Shown: positions 45,201 through 60,973 of the stretch, piece by piece
Layout of the letters: each line of letters opens with the position of its first letter
Numbering within the stretch: the stretch's first letter is position 1
Source of the DNA: Hypoxylon rubiginosum
Lineage: Eukaryota; Ascomycota; Sordariomycetes; Xylariales; Hypoxylaceae
Length of the DNA stretch: 64,000 nucleotides
Assembly (NCBI GenBank): GCA_902806565.1
Contig: CADCXA010000029.1
Coordinates: forward strand, 1,674,001-1,738,000
Direction: 5' to 3'
Translations under genes and position numbers: made by a program
The notes under the pieces: model-generated
The model's database searches: none
Seen by the model: only the letters and a program-made list of their open reading frames with translations
What the model was told of the DNA's origin: nothing

Positions 45201-48200
45201 TTTTTATTTTATTTTTTTTAATTTTAAATAACTTAAACTTAATAATTTTTAATTAAAACTAAAAAATTTAATATTTTATTATATTTATAAATAATATTTA
45301 AAGTTTAAATTTTATATATATAATTTTAAAGTTTTTTATAATTATTATAAATTATATTAAAGTTAAATTTACCGGCTAATAATTACTTTAAAAATATTTA
45401 TAACTTATTATTTATTTTAAAAAAGTTTACTAAAACTTATAATTCTATAAATACTTATTAATAATTATTATTTTTACTAAAAATAATTAAAAAAAGTTTT
45501 TTATATATTTAATAAATAACTTAAAAATCTACGTATATATTATAATTTAAATAATACTTTTAAAAAATATTTAAATTAAATATATAATTTATAATAAAAT
45601 TTTAAAATATTATATTTATATTTATTATTTATATTAATATATTATAACTATAAAATAACCTTTTAAAAAAAATAAAATATATACCATTTTTATTTATATT
45701 ATTATTTATTATATAATAAAAAAAATAATATATTATATTATATTTAAATCTAATAAACTTTTTAATTTTTTTTATTTATTTTAATATTTATATATTATTA
45801 ATAAGTTTTTTAAATATTATATAATTTATAGTAATTTATTTTATTTAATAAAATATATAAATATTAATTAATTTTTATTTTAAAAGTAATTAAAACTTTT
45901 ATTTTTTTAGGTAAATATTTAATAAAACTAATTAATATAAATTATTAAATATATTAATTTTAAAAACCTAATATTAAAATAAAATATTAAAAAAGAAAAT
46001 ATAAAAACTAAAAAAAAAACTAAAATTATAAATAATTTTTAATATTAAAAAAGTTTTAATAATTTTTAAATTAAAATACTATTTTATAAAATTTAATATA
46101 AACTTAATAAAAAACTTATTTAATTTTTCTTTTTTTAAATTTTAAATAAAAAAAATATAAATATTATTAAATTAAAACTATAAAATAAAAGCTAGTTAAA
46201 AACCTATTAACGTAAAAAAAAAAAGAAATAAAATAATTAAAATATAAAACTTATTAAGTTTAAAACTTTTTTTTATAATATATATTATTATATTAATTTA
46301 ATATTTTAAGTTAATAAATATTATAAATTAATTTTTTTATTTAATATAAAATAACTTATATTTGTTATTTAATTTTTTTATAATATTAATAATTATATAA
46401 TAATTAACCTTTTTATTAATTTTTAAACTTATTATTTTTTTAAAAATAAAATAAAATATATATTAAAAAATGGTAAATAAAATTTTTTTCTTTATTTTTA
46501 GTTTTTATTAGTTATTTTTATTTATTTTTTAAGCGATATATTACTTAAAAAACCTAAATATAACATTAAAAATAATATTTTAATAACTAAACATTTAGTT
46601 TTTTTATAATATATTTTTATAAAACTTATTTTAATTAATTTTTAAAATAAAATTACTATTAAATATATATAATTATTATTATTTTTTAACTATATTAATT
46701 AAAACCTTAATTTCTTTTATATATTTTTTTTATATATAATTATATTTATTAATATTTTTAATAACGTTTTAATAAAATTTAAAAAAATATAAATTACTAT
46801 TATATAAAATGTTTTTATTTAAAGTTACTTTTATAAATTCATTATTAAATTATTATAAAAATGTTTTATTAAAACTTAACTTAAAAATATTATTTTTATT
46901 TTTATTAAATATAGATTTTAACTTTAAAAACTTTAATTTAAAAATTAAATTTATAAAATTAATAACTTAAAATTAAACGTAATATTATAATATATTTAAA
47001 ATTATTAATATTACTATTAAAATAATATAAATAAAATAGTAATAATAATAATAAAAATAATAAAATATAAATAATATAAGTGTTAATTTAAAGAAAAAAT
47101 TAAAATATAATATGGAAAATAAACATTAAATTATTTTAAATAAATATATAAAATATATATTATAATATATATTTTTAAACTATTTTATTTAATTAAAAAA
47201 ACCAGTTATTTTATTTAAATTATATTTTTAATATTAATATTTTGTTTTTTATTATTTATTAAATTATATTAATTATATTGGTTTTATATATTTATATATT
47301 AAAAACTAAAGTTTTATTTATTTATATTATAATAAAAGTTTAAAACTTTTTATATAATAAAAATAAAAATATTTATTATTTATAATTAATATAAAACTAA
47401 AAATATAATTAATATTTTTAATAAAATAACTTTTATAAAAATAATATACTTTTATTTAATATTTAACTTTTTGTTTTTAAATTTATTAACTTTTTAAAAA
47501 ATACGCTTATATTTTATAATAATATTAATTACAGTTTTTATTTAAATAAGTTATATAGTTAGATATTTTAACTGTAAAAAATTACTTATTTAAATACTAA
47601 AAAAAAATATTTTAATTTTATTAATATAATTTAAAAAAATAATATATATAATATACTTATATTTAATAAATTATATAAACTTATAATTATATAATAAATT
47701 ATATATTTATAACGATTAACTGGTTTTTTTATATTATATTTAAATATTTATAAGTATATATAATTTACCATTAAAATTAATATTAAATAAAAATAATTTA
47801 AATATATAATTATAAATTATTTTAATAAAAATCCACGAAAACATTAAAATTAAAATCTTATATATATTAATATAAATAATATTAAAAATATATTTTTAAA
47901 CATTTTTATTATTAAATATTTATAAAAATATAAATCTATTTAATTATAATAAATTAAAATTATATTAAAATAAATAAACGTTTAATAATTTAAAACATTT
48001 AATTTAACTTATATTTTTTACGTAACATTTAATATCGATAAAAAAAGTTAATATTTTAAAAGTTATTATAAAATATAAATTATATTTTATTAAGTATTTA
48101 AATATATATAAAATAAATATATTATAATATTAAACTTTTTAAAACTTAATAATAAAATATAAAATATTACGGTAAAAAAATTTAAGGTATTTTTAAAATT

Positions 48201-51200
48201 ATATAATAAAAACTATTATAAATAATATATATATAATATAATAAAAAATAAATATATATTTATATATATAAATATATAAATTAATAAATATATATAAATA
48301 TAATAATAAAAATATATATATAAATATTAAATAATTATATATTAATTCTTATTATATAATTATAATAATATATAAATTAAATTAAATATAATTTTAACTT
48401 TTATAATATTAATCGATACTAACTTATTAAAAATATTAAATTTATAAATTTAATTTAAATAAAGCTTTTAATTTTTATTATTTTAATAAGTTATAAATAT
48501 TTTAAATATTTACCTTATAATATTTTTTAATAAAATCAGGATAAAAAAAGTGTTAATTTTTTTACTTTAATTTTATTAAATACTTATAAATAATTAAATA
48601 TTAATTATTAATATAATATATTATTTTTATTTTTAAATATAAATTTCTAAATAATATATATTTTTTATTTTATAATATTAAATAAAGTTTATATTATAAT
48701 ATTTAAATAATAATTATAAATTTTTTTAATTTTAAAAACATATAGTATTTAAAATATTTTTTTATATTACCCACGACCTTTTTTTAACTAAATTATAATT
48801 TAATATAACTATAAAAAAATTAATATTTATATTAAGCAGCTACGTTTTTAAAATATATTTTATAAAAATTAAAGTTTTTATATTTTTTATATTTAAAACC
48901 TTTTCTTAGAAAAATATTTTAATAATATTTATTATATTAAACTGGTAATTTATTTATTTTATTAATAATAAAAAACTTATTAAACAAATTAGTTTTTATT
49001 ATAAACTTTTATATTTTAGTTTTTAAATTATATTTTATAACTTTTTAAAAAACTTTATAATAAGTTAATTTAAATATTAAATAATTTTAACTAGTAAAAT
49101 TTTAATAAATTAAATTTATTATAAATTAATTAATATTTTTACTATTTATAATAAATTAAATAATATTATATAAAATTTTAATCACGTATATTATTTAATT
49201 AAAATTATATATTAAAATTAAACTATTAAAAACTTGTTTAAATAAATTTATTTAAATATAATTAAACTTTTTTATAAATTTTTAAATAAAAGCACCGGTT
49301 TTATTATAATATATAAAATTATAAATAAAGGAAAATTTAATTAATCTTTGTTAATTTAACCGGCCTTTATTAAAATTAATATTAAAAAATACATTATATT
49401 TTTTTCTTTTATTAAAATATTTAAAATATCTTATTATTTTAAAACTAATTTTAATAAATAAAAACTTAGTATTATTCTTTTTTATTTATTTATTATTTTT
49501 TTTATATTATCTTTAAATTACGATAATTAAATTATTAAAAACCTACGTAAAAAAAAGTAAACGTATAATAAATAATATAATTTTAATTAATATAATTATC
49601 GTTTTATTTTATATTAATATTATATATAATAAAAATATTATTTTTAAATATTAAATATATTAAAATAAATTATTATAACTAAGAAATAAATACCTTATTT
49701 AAATATTATTTTAATTTATAATAATTATAATTTACTTTATATAATTTTTAATAATATTAATAAGTTTTAAATTTAAATAACTACTTTTATAAAATATTAT
49801 TTTAAAATTTTTTTTTATATTAAAAATATAATTAAATTCCGTTTATATAATTTTAACTTTTTTATTATAAGCTTTTTTAAATACCTTTTAAATTTTATAA
49901 AAATAAAGTTATAAAAAGATATATAAATTATTATTAATAAATATAATAAACCTTAATTATATATAATTAAGCTTTTATTTTACTTTTTTAAAACGCTTTA
50001 TAAAAACAATAAATTCATTGAAAAATACTTACTTTTTAAAATACGTTACTAGTTTTTAAATAATAAATTCTTTTACCTTATTATTTAAAAAATAACTATT
50101 ATTTTACACACTTATTTAATAATTAGTTTTTAATAACTAAAATAAAATAAAAATAAAGTTAATTTAATTTATTTATAATTTAATTTAAACTTATATTTAA
50201 TTAAATATTAATAACTTTTTTTTTATTATTAAAATATATAATTTAATTTTAAATATTCTAAAAATATTATTAATTTATATATTTATATAAAAAACAATAA
50301 AAAATTATATTAAATTATTACTTCTTATATTAAATATAATTAAATTTAATCCTGATTATTAATTTTTAAGCAAGTTATAAAAGTTTTTTTTTTATATTAA
50401 ATTATAGTTATTTAAAAAAAAAATATTATTAAAATCCAGCTTATATATATATAATATCACAGCTTATTTTTTATTAACTGTTTAAAACTAAATATTATTT
50501 TTATTTTAAACTTAACTTATAAAAATTAAATATTATAATATATATATATTAAAATTATTTTATTATTTATTTTTATATAAGTAATTTAAATATATTAAGA
50601 TTATTATTTTAATAATAATATTTATACTTTAAGTTTTTTAAATAACTATATTATAAAATAATAAAAAATACTTAATTAAAATATTATTTATTATTTTTAA
50701 CGTAATAAAATTTATTTAATAAACCTTAAAAAAATCTTAGTTATTTAAAAATGTTTTTAATATATTTTTATAATAAATATTAACATAAAATAATAAAATA
50801 GTTTTAAATAAAAAACTTATATTTTTAATTAGTAATTGTTTTTTATAAATTAAATTACTTTTTTTTAAAACCGTAAATATAATAAATTCGTATAAAACTT
50901 AATTATAATTAAAAGGTTTTTTTAAATAATTAAACCTGTTTTTAAACGGCACCTAAAAAACTTAAATTTAATTATTTTTATTATAATAACTTAAAATTAT
51001 TTTAAAATTAAAACTTTTAAAGTTTTAATTTAAAATATTAAAATTTTTAAATTAATATTACCTTAATAATTAAATATAAATAAATAAAAATAAACATTTT
51101 AATTATATTTATTTTAAAATATATTTCTTAAATATAAATTATTAGTTAACAATTATATTTATTATATTATAAGTTTTTTTTTTAACTACTTTTTTATTGT

Positions 51201-54200
51201 TTAAATTTTAAATCTTAATATAAAAAATTTTATAATTAATATAAAATATAAAAAATATTTAAAATTATATTTAAATATTGGTTTTAATAATTAAATACTA
51301 AATAAATATTTAAGTAATTATAAAAATATAACTAAAAATAAATAATAAAAATAAATTAATATATATTAAATATTTAAATAAATAATAAATATAAATAAAA
51401 CCAAATCTTATAAATATTTAAAAATAAAACTATTATTATTTTTATATTTAATTTTTTTTTAATAAATAAACGTAATATAATATAAAAATTAAATAAATTA
51501 AATTTATAGCTTTTTTAACTTTTATATATATATTATTATTAAATATTTTTATATAACTATATATTATATTTAATAATTTTTTAAAATTATAATATAAGTT
51601 AAATAAATAAAAAAAACTAAAAGATTAAAAGCTTAATATATTAAATAAAATATTGTTATTTAAGTAATAAACAAATTATAAAACCGTTAAATTTTTAAAT
51701 AAAAACTTTTCTTAATATATTTATTTTTTTTAAATTTATTTTTTAAATAAAAACGCTGTTTATTTTCACGATATAATAAACATTTTCCGTAATTAAATTA
51801 AATAAATAAGTTATAACTATTTTAATTAATTTTATAAATTTTATTAATAATTTTATTTAATTTTTAATATAAAAGTTTTTAAAAGAAATCTAGAAAATTA
51901 AAACTAATTAATATATTTAAATATATAAAATTTATAAAAAAACTGTTAAAAAATGAAAATATAATTAAAATAAATATTAAATATATTATTAGGATATTAA
52001 TATTATAATATTTATTTTAAAAAATAATAGTAAAATAAATACCACGGTTTATTTTATTAAGAAACTTTTTATTAAACTAGATATTTATAATTTTAAAAAC
52101 TTTATTATTTTTATATTTATAAGTTACGTATAATTAATTTTTAAAATTTTTAAAATTAATAATTTTAATAAATACCTAAATAAAATTAAAAATATTAAAG
52201 TAATAAAATTAAAACAACTATTTATAAACATATATATTTTAATAAAAAAACCTGATAAATTTTAACTTAAAATTTTACGGCTTTTTATATTTACTAATTA
52301 AATTAATATAATTTAAAACAATTTTTATTAAACTTTTATAAATTTATTATAAGTTATTTTATAAAAATAATAAATATTTTAAATTTATTTAAATACGCTT
52401 TTTTATATTATTTATTTTTATTTTAAAATTTTAAATTAAATATTTAGTTAAAATTAAAATTCTTTAAATATAACTTATAAATTAACTTTATAATATTTTT
52501 ATATTAATTTATTTAAATTTAATTATATTATTAATTATTTTTACGTTATATATAATAAGGATTTATTAGACGGTATAAAAAAAATACTTTAAATAAATAA
52601 AAAACAAAATATATTTATTTTTATTAAATATAAAAAACATTAATTAATAATATTAATTATAATTAATAGAATTTATTAATAAATTAATTATTATAATAAA
52701 TAATTATATTATTTATTTATAATATAATTAAATAATTTTAAATTAAAATAAATTATAAAATTAATATAAAAAATAAATGGGATTAAAAAATATTTATAAT
52801 TAACGTTAAACTGTTAATTATTTCTTTAAAATTAATTAAACTATTAATATAAGTTTTATATTTAATAAAATTAAAATATTTTTTTAATTAAAATTAAATA
52901 ATAAATAATAAACGGTTTTTTATATTTATTTAATATATACCGTATTATTTTTCGTAAAATATAAATATTTATTAAAAAGTAATTTAATTATTAAATATTT
53001 TTAAATTCACGGCTTAAACTTTAAAAATAAATCTAACGTGCTTAAATTTTTTAGTTTTAAAAATATATTTTTATTTATTTTTATAACTTATATTAATATA
53101 TTATAATTATTAGTAACATTATATTTATAATATTTAAAAATTATAAAACCGTTATAACTTTTAATATTATATTTAAAATATTAATTAAGCGATTAAAAAA
53201 TACTTATAATAAATAGTTACTAATAAAATTATAAATAAAATATTATCGCTATAAAATATTTATTAGTTTAAATAATTATAAAAAAACGTTAAAAAAAAAA
53301 CTTATTAAAAATAATAATATTTTAATAACTTATAATAAATTTATATAAAAAAAATAAAACTTATAAATTAAAAGTAAATTATAATAATAAAACGTTAGTT
53401 TTATAAAAAAATTTAATATAAAAAAAAGAAATAACAGTTTAAAAACCAGGAAAATTTTAATAATAAAATAAAACTTAAATAATTTTAAATATATAATAAA
53501 TAAAAAATTAATATAATTTTATATTAATTAATAAAATATTAAAATTTTCATTTTTATATTTATTTACTAGTTTTATTTTTTTATTTAACTATTTAAGTTA
53601 AAATTAAATTATATTTATTTTACATATAATTTAAAATATAATTTTTTATAAAATTTAAAGATTTATAAAATATTATAATAAAAAAATTCTTTAGTTTTAA
53701 TATTAAAAATAATATTAAAAACAATATTATATAATAGTGGTTTTTAATAATAAAAACAGTAAAATTAATAATATTTTTATTTGATTTATTTAATTTTTTT
53801 TTATTAATTTATCACCGATTTATTAATAAACTAAATATATAAAATAATATTATAATTAGTTATTATTATTTTATTTATTTTAAGAAAACGTTTAAATTAA
53901 CTAAAAAAACTTTATTACTTATTTAAAACTTAATTATAATTATTAAATAAACTAATTATATTTATATTATATTATTTAATTTAATTATACTTATAATATA
54001 TAAATAAAATTATATTAATAAAAACCTTTATAATAAATTAATTATTATTAATATATATATAATATTTTTTTTATATAAGCTTTAAAATATATTTAATTTT
54101 AACACGTTTAAATATATTATATATATTTATATTATAATAATAATATAATTTTTAATTAAATTATAATTTATACCGTTTAATAGATTATTTTAATAATAAG

Positions 54201-57200
54201 TTTATATATATTATATTTAAATTAATAAAAACTATATTTTAATATTTTTAAATTATATGTTTTATATTTAAATAATAAATAAATATAACTTATAAATAAA
54301 TTTAATTAAAATAATTTTAAATTAAAAAATAATAAAATTTATAATTTATTTAAAATATATTTTTATATTTTATTTTTAATTTTTATAATTTAATAATCCT
54401 TTAAAAAATTAAATAAAATAATTTAAAAAATAAAACCGTATTATATTAAATCGTGGATTTATTTTACAGAACGGTCTCGGAAAAAACCTAAAATAAAAAA
54501 CAGTTAATAAATTAAATTAAATTTTTTAATGTTTGTTTTTATAGTAATATATATAAAAAAATTATAAATAATTAAGTTTTTTAAATTTAAATAATATTAT
54601 TAATAAATTTTAATTTATCGTAATATATTTCTAACTTATTATTTTATTTAAATAATATAACATAAAATGGTTTTTAAAATAATTAATATATAACGGTTTT
54701 TTTTTTTAACTAGCTTTTTTATATATAAAAACAATTTATTTTAAATAAAATAATAAATAAATACTTTATTAAATCTAAGAAAAATTACAATTAATTTTTA
54801 TATTTAGTTTTTATAGTAATAAATAATAAAAATAACTATAAATAAAATAAAATATTAATTAAAATATATATTTTTTTATTAAATTATATATTATAAGGTT
54901 TAATTAGTTAATATAGTTATATTTAAAATAAGGATATTATAAAATATTTATTTTTTTATAATATTAAATATATAATATTTTATTATAAAATAATAAAAAA
55001 CATGGATATTATTTTTATAAAGTTAAATAAATAAATAAAAAAAAATATAAATTAGAAAAAGGTTTTAAAAAACACTAAAAGTATATTTTAAAACCTAGAA
55101 AAAAAAAACTAGAAAAAAAAAAATATTATAAAACTACCTGGTTTTTATTTACTTATAAATATAATAATTTTTCTTGTTATTATATACCTGGATTTTAAAT
55201 TTAAAAATTAAATTAAACGTTTATAAATTTAATAAATAATAATATAAAAATATATTATATTAAATATTTAAAAAAGATTTTAAAAAAAAATTAATAGTTA
55301 AAATTTCGCTAAGACTTTTTTATTAAAAAATTCTTAAAATATTAAAATTTTATTTTTTATAAACTATATTTTTATTTTTAATAAAAACTTTTTATATTAT
55401 TAAAAAAATATTTACTTTTATATATAGCTATAAATATAATATTTAAAATTAAAAAAGAATTTTTTTAATAATAATTTAAATTTAACTAGCGAGACATTAA
55501 AAAAAAAAATAAACCTCGCTAATATAAATTTACCATTTAATAAAATTTTTAAATTATATAAAAATTTAATTTTTAATATAATTTTATTTATTAAAAACTT
55601 ATATTTTTAATTAGTTAAATAATTTAATAATAAAAATATAAGTAAAATATTATTAATTTAATATTATTATTAAACCGGTTAAATAAAAAAAACTAAATAT
55701 AAAAATAAAAAGATTATTATTTAATTATTATTTTTATAAAATCTTTTAAAATTTTAAAATTTTATAAACTTTTTTTTTTTTATAGTTATAATAAATATAT
55801 ACTTAATATTAAACATAAAAAATAAGAAATTAAAAATATTAAATAAAAATTTTAAACTTTAAAATATTATTTATATAATAAACCAGTTTTTTATTATTAT
55901 AATATATATTAAAATAATTATTTAACTGGCTTTTTTTATTAAAAATATTAATTTATTTACTAGTAATATTATATAAAAAATATTTATCTAATAAATTAAT
56001 TTTTTTTATAACGTATTTATAAAATTAAATATTATAAATTATACGTTATAGATTTTTTTATTTAAATAATTATATATATAAATTATTATTAAAAATATAA
56101 AAATATTAATTTAAAATTAAATTATTATTTAAAATTTACTTTGAAAATTAATATTATGTTTTTTTTTTTATTTATATAAAAAAATAAACTTTTATATAAA
56201 AACATATAAACGTTTTTAAAATTAATAAATTAATAATTATAAATATTATTTTTTATATTATATATTAATTTATATATAGTTTTTATTAATTAATAATATT
56301 ATTTTTATTATTATTATATTTATATATTTATAAATAACGTATTATTTATAAATATTTTTAATTTTTTAAAATTTTACGTTAAAAAAAACTTAATTAATTA
56401 TTATAAAAATAAAAAATATTAAATTTTTTATAAATTATTTAATAATATATATTAATTTTATATATTTATTATAAATAACATTTTATTAATAAGTTATAAA
56501 TTCTTATTTTTTTTATTTATTATTTTAATTTTAAAATAAATTATACTAGCTTTAGTTATAGTAATATTTATTATATTAATTTAGTTTTTTATTTATTATA
56601 TAATAATAATAAAAAAGATTTTTAAAAAAATATAATTTATTACTTTTAGTATTATAATTAAAAGAAATTTTTTTATAAGTAAGAAATTTATTTTAAAATA
56701 ATTAAATAACTTAAATATAAAAAAACTGAAAAAAATAAAAATTTAATAATTAAAATAAAATATAGGTAAATAAATTTAATACTTTTAAATAGATTTTAAA
56801 AAAAATAAAAAACTTTTATAATAATATTTATATAATTAAAATATAAAATAAAATTATAATTAATTATTTAAAAAAAGTAAAAAACTATTTAATAAAAACG
56901 TTATTATTATTAAAATAAAATAACTATTTATTTTAATAATATTTATTATTAATATATAATAAAAATAAATATAAATTTAAGTTTTTTTAAATTATATAGT
57001 TATATATTATAATATTTAAAACATTAAATAAAAATATCGCTTTTAATAAAAATATTTTTAAAATAGTTTAAAACTAGTTTTTTATGTTTTTATAAAAACA
57101 TATTTTTATAATAATTTAATATTTATATATATAAATTTATAAATATTTTTTAATTTAAAAACTTAAAAAGTAATTATTATTAAAATTAATTATAATTATA

Positions 57201-59235
57201 AATTTATTAGTTAGAATTAATATATATTTATTAGTTTTTTTTATTAAGTTATATATAATATTTTATTTTATATAATATATTATATTTATTATAATTAATA
57301 TTAAAAAACTTAGTAATAATATAAAAATAATTTATTATATTAATTTAAAAGTTTATATTTTTATTTTATATTAAATAAATATTTAGGTATATATATAGTT
57401 ATATAATTAAATATTTTTAATATTTATTTTAAATAAAAATATTTTTTTTAAAAAAATTATTAAATATAATTAATTTAATATAAATAGATTAATCGTCGGT
57501 TGGTTAATTTATTTTTAAAAGTATTTATTAAAATTAATTTTATATTAATATTTTTATTTAATATAAAATTACTTAAAAAATTGTTTTGTATTATTAAATA
57601 AATAATATTTTTATTAAAAATTTAATTTATTTTAATTTTTTAATTAAATTTAAATAAATATTATATTAATAGTTTTAATAATTATTAAATTTAATTATAT
57701 CTATTAAAATCTATTTATTTTATTTATTAAATAATTTTTTATTTTCTTAAAATAATTATATTTAAATAATTAACATATAAAAAGTTTCCTTACTTTTTTC
57801 TTTTATTTTTTACTGGATTATTTTATTTTTTATTTAATTTTTTATTTTTTTAACCCTTTTTAATTTAAACTTAATTATTTAATTAAATATTAATTTATTA
57901 AAAAAAAAATTATTAAAATAATAATAATTTTAATGTTTTATTATATGTTTTTTTTTATAAAAATTAAAACTTTAAGAAATATTTTAGCTATATTTAATAT
58001 TTATAATATTAATAATTACTTATAATATATATAATATTAAATTTATATAAAAAAATAATACGTAATTTTAAAGGTTTTTATATCTTTTAAAATTTTATAA
58101 AATTATTTTAATAATATTATATTAATTATATTAATAACTTAAAAATAATATAAACTTTTTAACGGTATTATATTAAATATATAAAAAACTTTAAAATAAT
58201 ATTAAATAATAAATAAACTAAAAATAACTTATAAATAACTTAATATTTAAAATTAATTTAATTAAATTATAATTATTATAAAAAAATCTTATAAAGTAAA
58301 TATTTATTTAACTAATATTTATAAGTAAAAAATTACACTTATATAAAAAACCTATAAATTTTATTAGATTTTAAATATTTAAATTTATTTAATAATATTT
58401 AATTATAATTATTATATTATTTATAAAATAAAATTAAGTTTTTAATAATTTATTTAATATAAAAAACTTATAAATAATTATTTTAAATATATTTTAAGTT
58501 ATATAATAAAATAACTAACTTTTATAAAAAATTTATTATTTTATATTAATTATTTATATTATAAAAAAGTTTAATTTTTTATTTAAAAATAAATAAAATA
58601 TTATTTATTTAAATAAAAACTTTTATAATAATAACTTAAAAAAAGTTATTAATAATAATATAAAAAACTATAATAAAATAAATAATAATAATAAAAATAA
58701 TAAAAGTAATAATAAAAATAATATATAAAATTATAATAATATATTATAAGTTTTTTAAATTTTTTAATTAAATATAAATAAATATAAAAAAAATATAAAT
58801 ATAAATATTTATTAATTACTTAGTTTAAATTATAATAATTTATATTATATATATAATATATTTATAATTTAAAATTACTTTTTATTATTTATTAAATAAA
58901 AAATATAATTAATAAAATATTTTAAAATATTTTATTAATTATTAATATAAAAATAATTTTATTATAAAAAGCTAAAAATAATTTTATAAAAAAATTAAAA
59001 GTATTTTATAAAACTATAAATAATATAATATAAAATCGTGAATAATATATAAGTATTTTATTTAATTATTTATTATAATAATTTAATTAAAAATAAAAAT
59101 TTTTTAATTAAAAATAATAAATATTAAATATATAAATATAATATTTATTAAATATTATAAAATTTAGATTTATTATTTAAACTAGAAATTATAAATTAAA
59201 AAAAAAGATAAAATAAACATTTTATTAATTAAAAT
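42226..59235. other. 17-kb extreme AT-rich block (probable RIP-degraded AT isochore)
   Basis: By eye only about one base in fifteen to twenty is G or C throughout. No frame of 60 codons or more occurs on either strand. Sampled lines show most remaining C followed by T, G or C and few CpA or TpG, which is what repeat-induced point mutation (C to T at CpA) leaves at saturation. Local (AAT)n runs occur, for example near 43386-43412 and 43620-43640. No transposon domain can be read, so what lay here originally is unknown. The edges are sharp: the left one follows a GC hairpin and the right one lies about 60 bp from the P450 stop codon. Mitochondrial DNA was considered and seems unlikely given the continuous flanks. 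Confidence 0.8.
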
Positions 59236-59296
59236 ACCCTGTAACTGACGCGGTACGCCCACTAAAATAAGTTCCTTTTTAACCACTTGCATATTT

Positions 59297-60973
59297 TTAG
59301 TAAAAATGCTGATACTCTTCTATAATCACGCGATTAAACTGCTCGCCTCGTGATACAAATCTCAATTCGAACGGCTTGGGTACGGTGATACGCCCCTCCT
59401 CATATGACTCTTCCGATATATCGATAGGGCACTCCTTGCCTGCTTGATCTTGAGGTGGAAGAATTTCAAAAGCCCACAAGATCTTGGCTAGGGCCACAAA
59501 GAGGCTGTTATCTGCGAGGTAGATGCCCGGACAAATTCGACGACCTGCGCCCCAGATAAATCGGTCCGGCCCATAGGGCTGCATGCGGTTGTTGTTCTCG
59601 TAACATCCTCCTTTGGTAGCTGCGTCCATGTATCTATCCGGCCTGAAATCCGTCGGATTTTCGTATCGAGTCTCATCATGGCACAGAGCCCAGAGATTTA
59701 GCGACACCACAGTGTTCTTAGGGACTCGATAGCCCTTGTATATAACGTCTTCTGTGCTATAGTGCGCAACTCCGTTGCTCGTAGATGGCACCAGTCGAAG
59801 GATCTCCTTTACACATGCTCGGACATAGGGGCAATGTGCTCGGTCTTGCACCACTGGCGACCGCAAGAGTCCTGCAGCCCTGACTAATTCCTCATGAGCT
59901 TTGAGTTGAATTTGGGGGTTTACCGCCAAGTGCCTCAAGCAATCATTCAACGCAGAGGACTGGGATAGCGAGCCAGCTTCAATCATAGCTATAGACAAAA
60001 ATGTTGCTTAGCCTCTAAACAGTGTATTATCAACATGGATGCCATGGAACTCACTGCCTGCAAAGAATGCCCACTGTTCACGGCTAATTTGTCTCCCATT
60101 CTGGCTCACTTGGTCGACTTCGATCCACCTCTTTGCCAAGCACGCTTGCGCTTGCTGTTGATCAATCCGGCGCTCCAAGTCAGCCCAAAGCTTGAGCCAC
60201 AGTTTCCTTTGACGATTCAGCTGGCCAAGAGCAGACTTCCTCCACCACTGAAGGCAGGATGGCAGCAAGTTAAGGAGCTGGAGTGAGTCTGCGAGATATG
60301 GCTTGGTAAAGGTAGCTTCAGAGAAATCTTGGAGAATTTGGTAAATCTCACTCAGTTGATGGTCATCCTGCTCTCGATTTCGGGTTAGAGCGGAGAGAGT
60401 GTGGCATCTGTGTATCATTGGCGACCATACCTTAGACTGTACTCCTACTCCATATGTAGTTCTCATCATCCCAGTCATGGTATACCGCTTAACGTGGTCG
60501 AAGAACTTCCCATTGTTCTCATTGTCGGTCATCAAGTCAAATACAAGCCGTTTAGCCTCATGCTCCTGGTGGGGAATATATGTATCGGACCTGATGGGAG
60601 TAAGCTGGCTCTGAATTACCGTCCGCAAGGTTCGCCACGGATGCCCTTTCGGCATTAGGAAAAAGCGTAGGCATCCAGATACCAGGTTAAACACAACTGG
60701 TAGAGGAGCCTTTGAAGAAGTCTTGATTGCCTGTTTATCAAATATGAACCTTGCAGCCTCTACACTGTTGACGTAGACATGCGTCTTAGCATTGAGGCGA
60801 ACTTGAAATAGCTCTCCATATTCCTTAGCCCATTGTTTGAGCTGACGTTGAGGACGCCTTGCTAAAATCGTTTCGGGGCCTGGGATTTTTTTGAATTCTG
60901 AATGATCAATCCTCCAAACCCGCCATATCAAGACAGAAAAGGGTAGAAATGCTAGAAGATAAATCGTGAACAT
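59297..60973 (-). CDS. Cytochrome P450 with atypical I-helix
   Basis: Predicted ER-bound haem monooxygenase. Exons 60973-60055 and 59988-59297 join over a 66-bp intron (GTGAGT donor, TATAG acceptor), giving 536 residues; the start is the ATG at 60973 (MFTIYLLAFLPF), which begins the membrane anchor. Signatures: K-helix E368-x-x-R371 (KEILRLVP), FRPDRYMD, and the haem-binding loop FIWGAGRRICPG with Cys459. The I-helix reads FFAGTMIEAGSLSQSS, where most related fungal P450s have EAGSDTTSS; the acid-alcohol pair used for oxygen activation is therefore changed. The segment after KKIPGP is also shorter than usual, lacking the common G-N-L-H-type loop. Reading frame is intact, so the gene may be functional with altered chemistry or in early decay. 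It abuts the AT block. Confidence 0.88.

Noticed and set aside
42226..59235. Mitochondrial DNA insertion or centromere as explanation of the AT block
   Set aside because: No mitochondrial genes or tRNA cores are readable, and a centromere would need functional data; RIP decay explains composition and lack of frames better.
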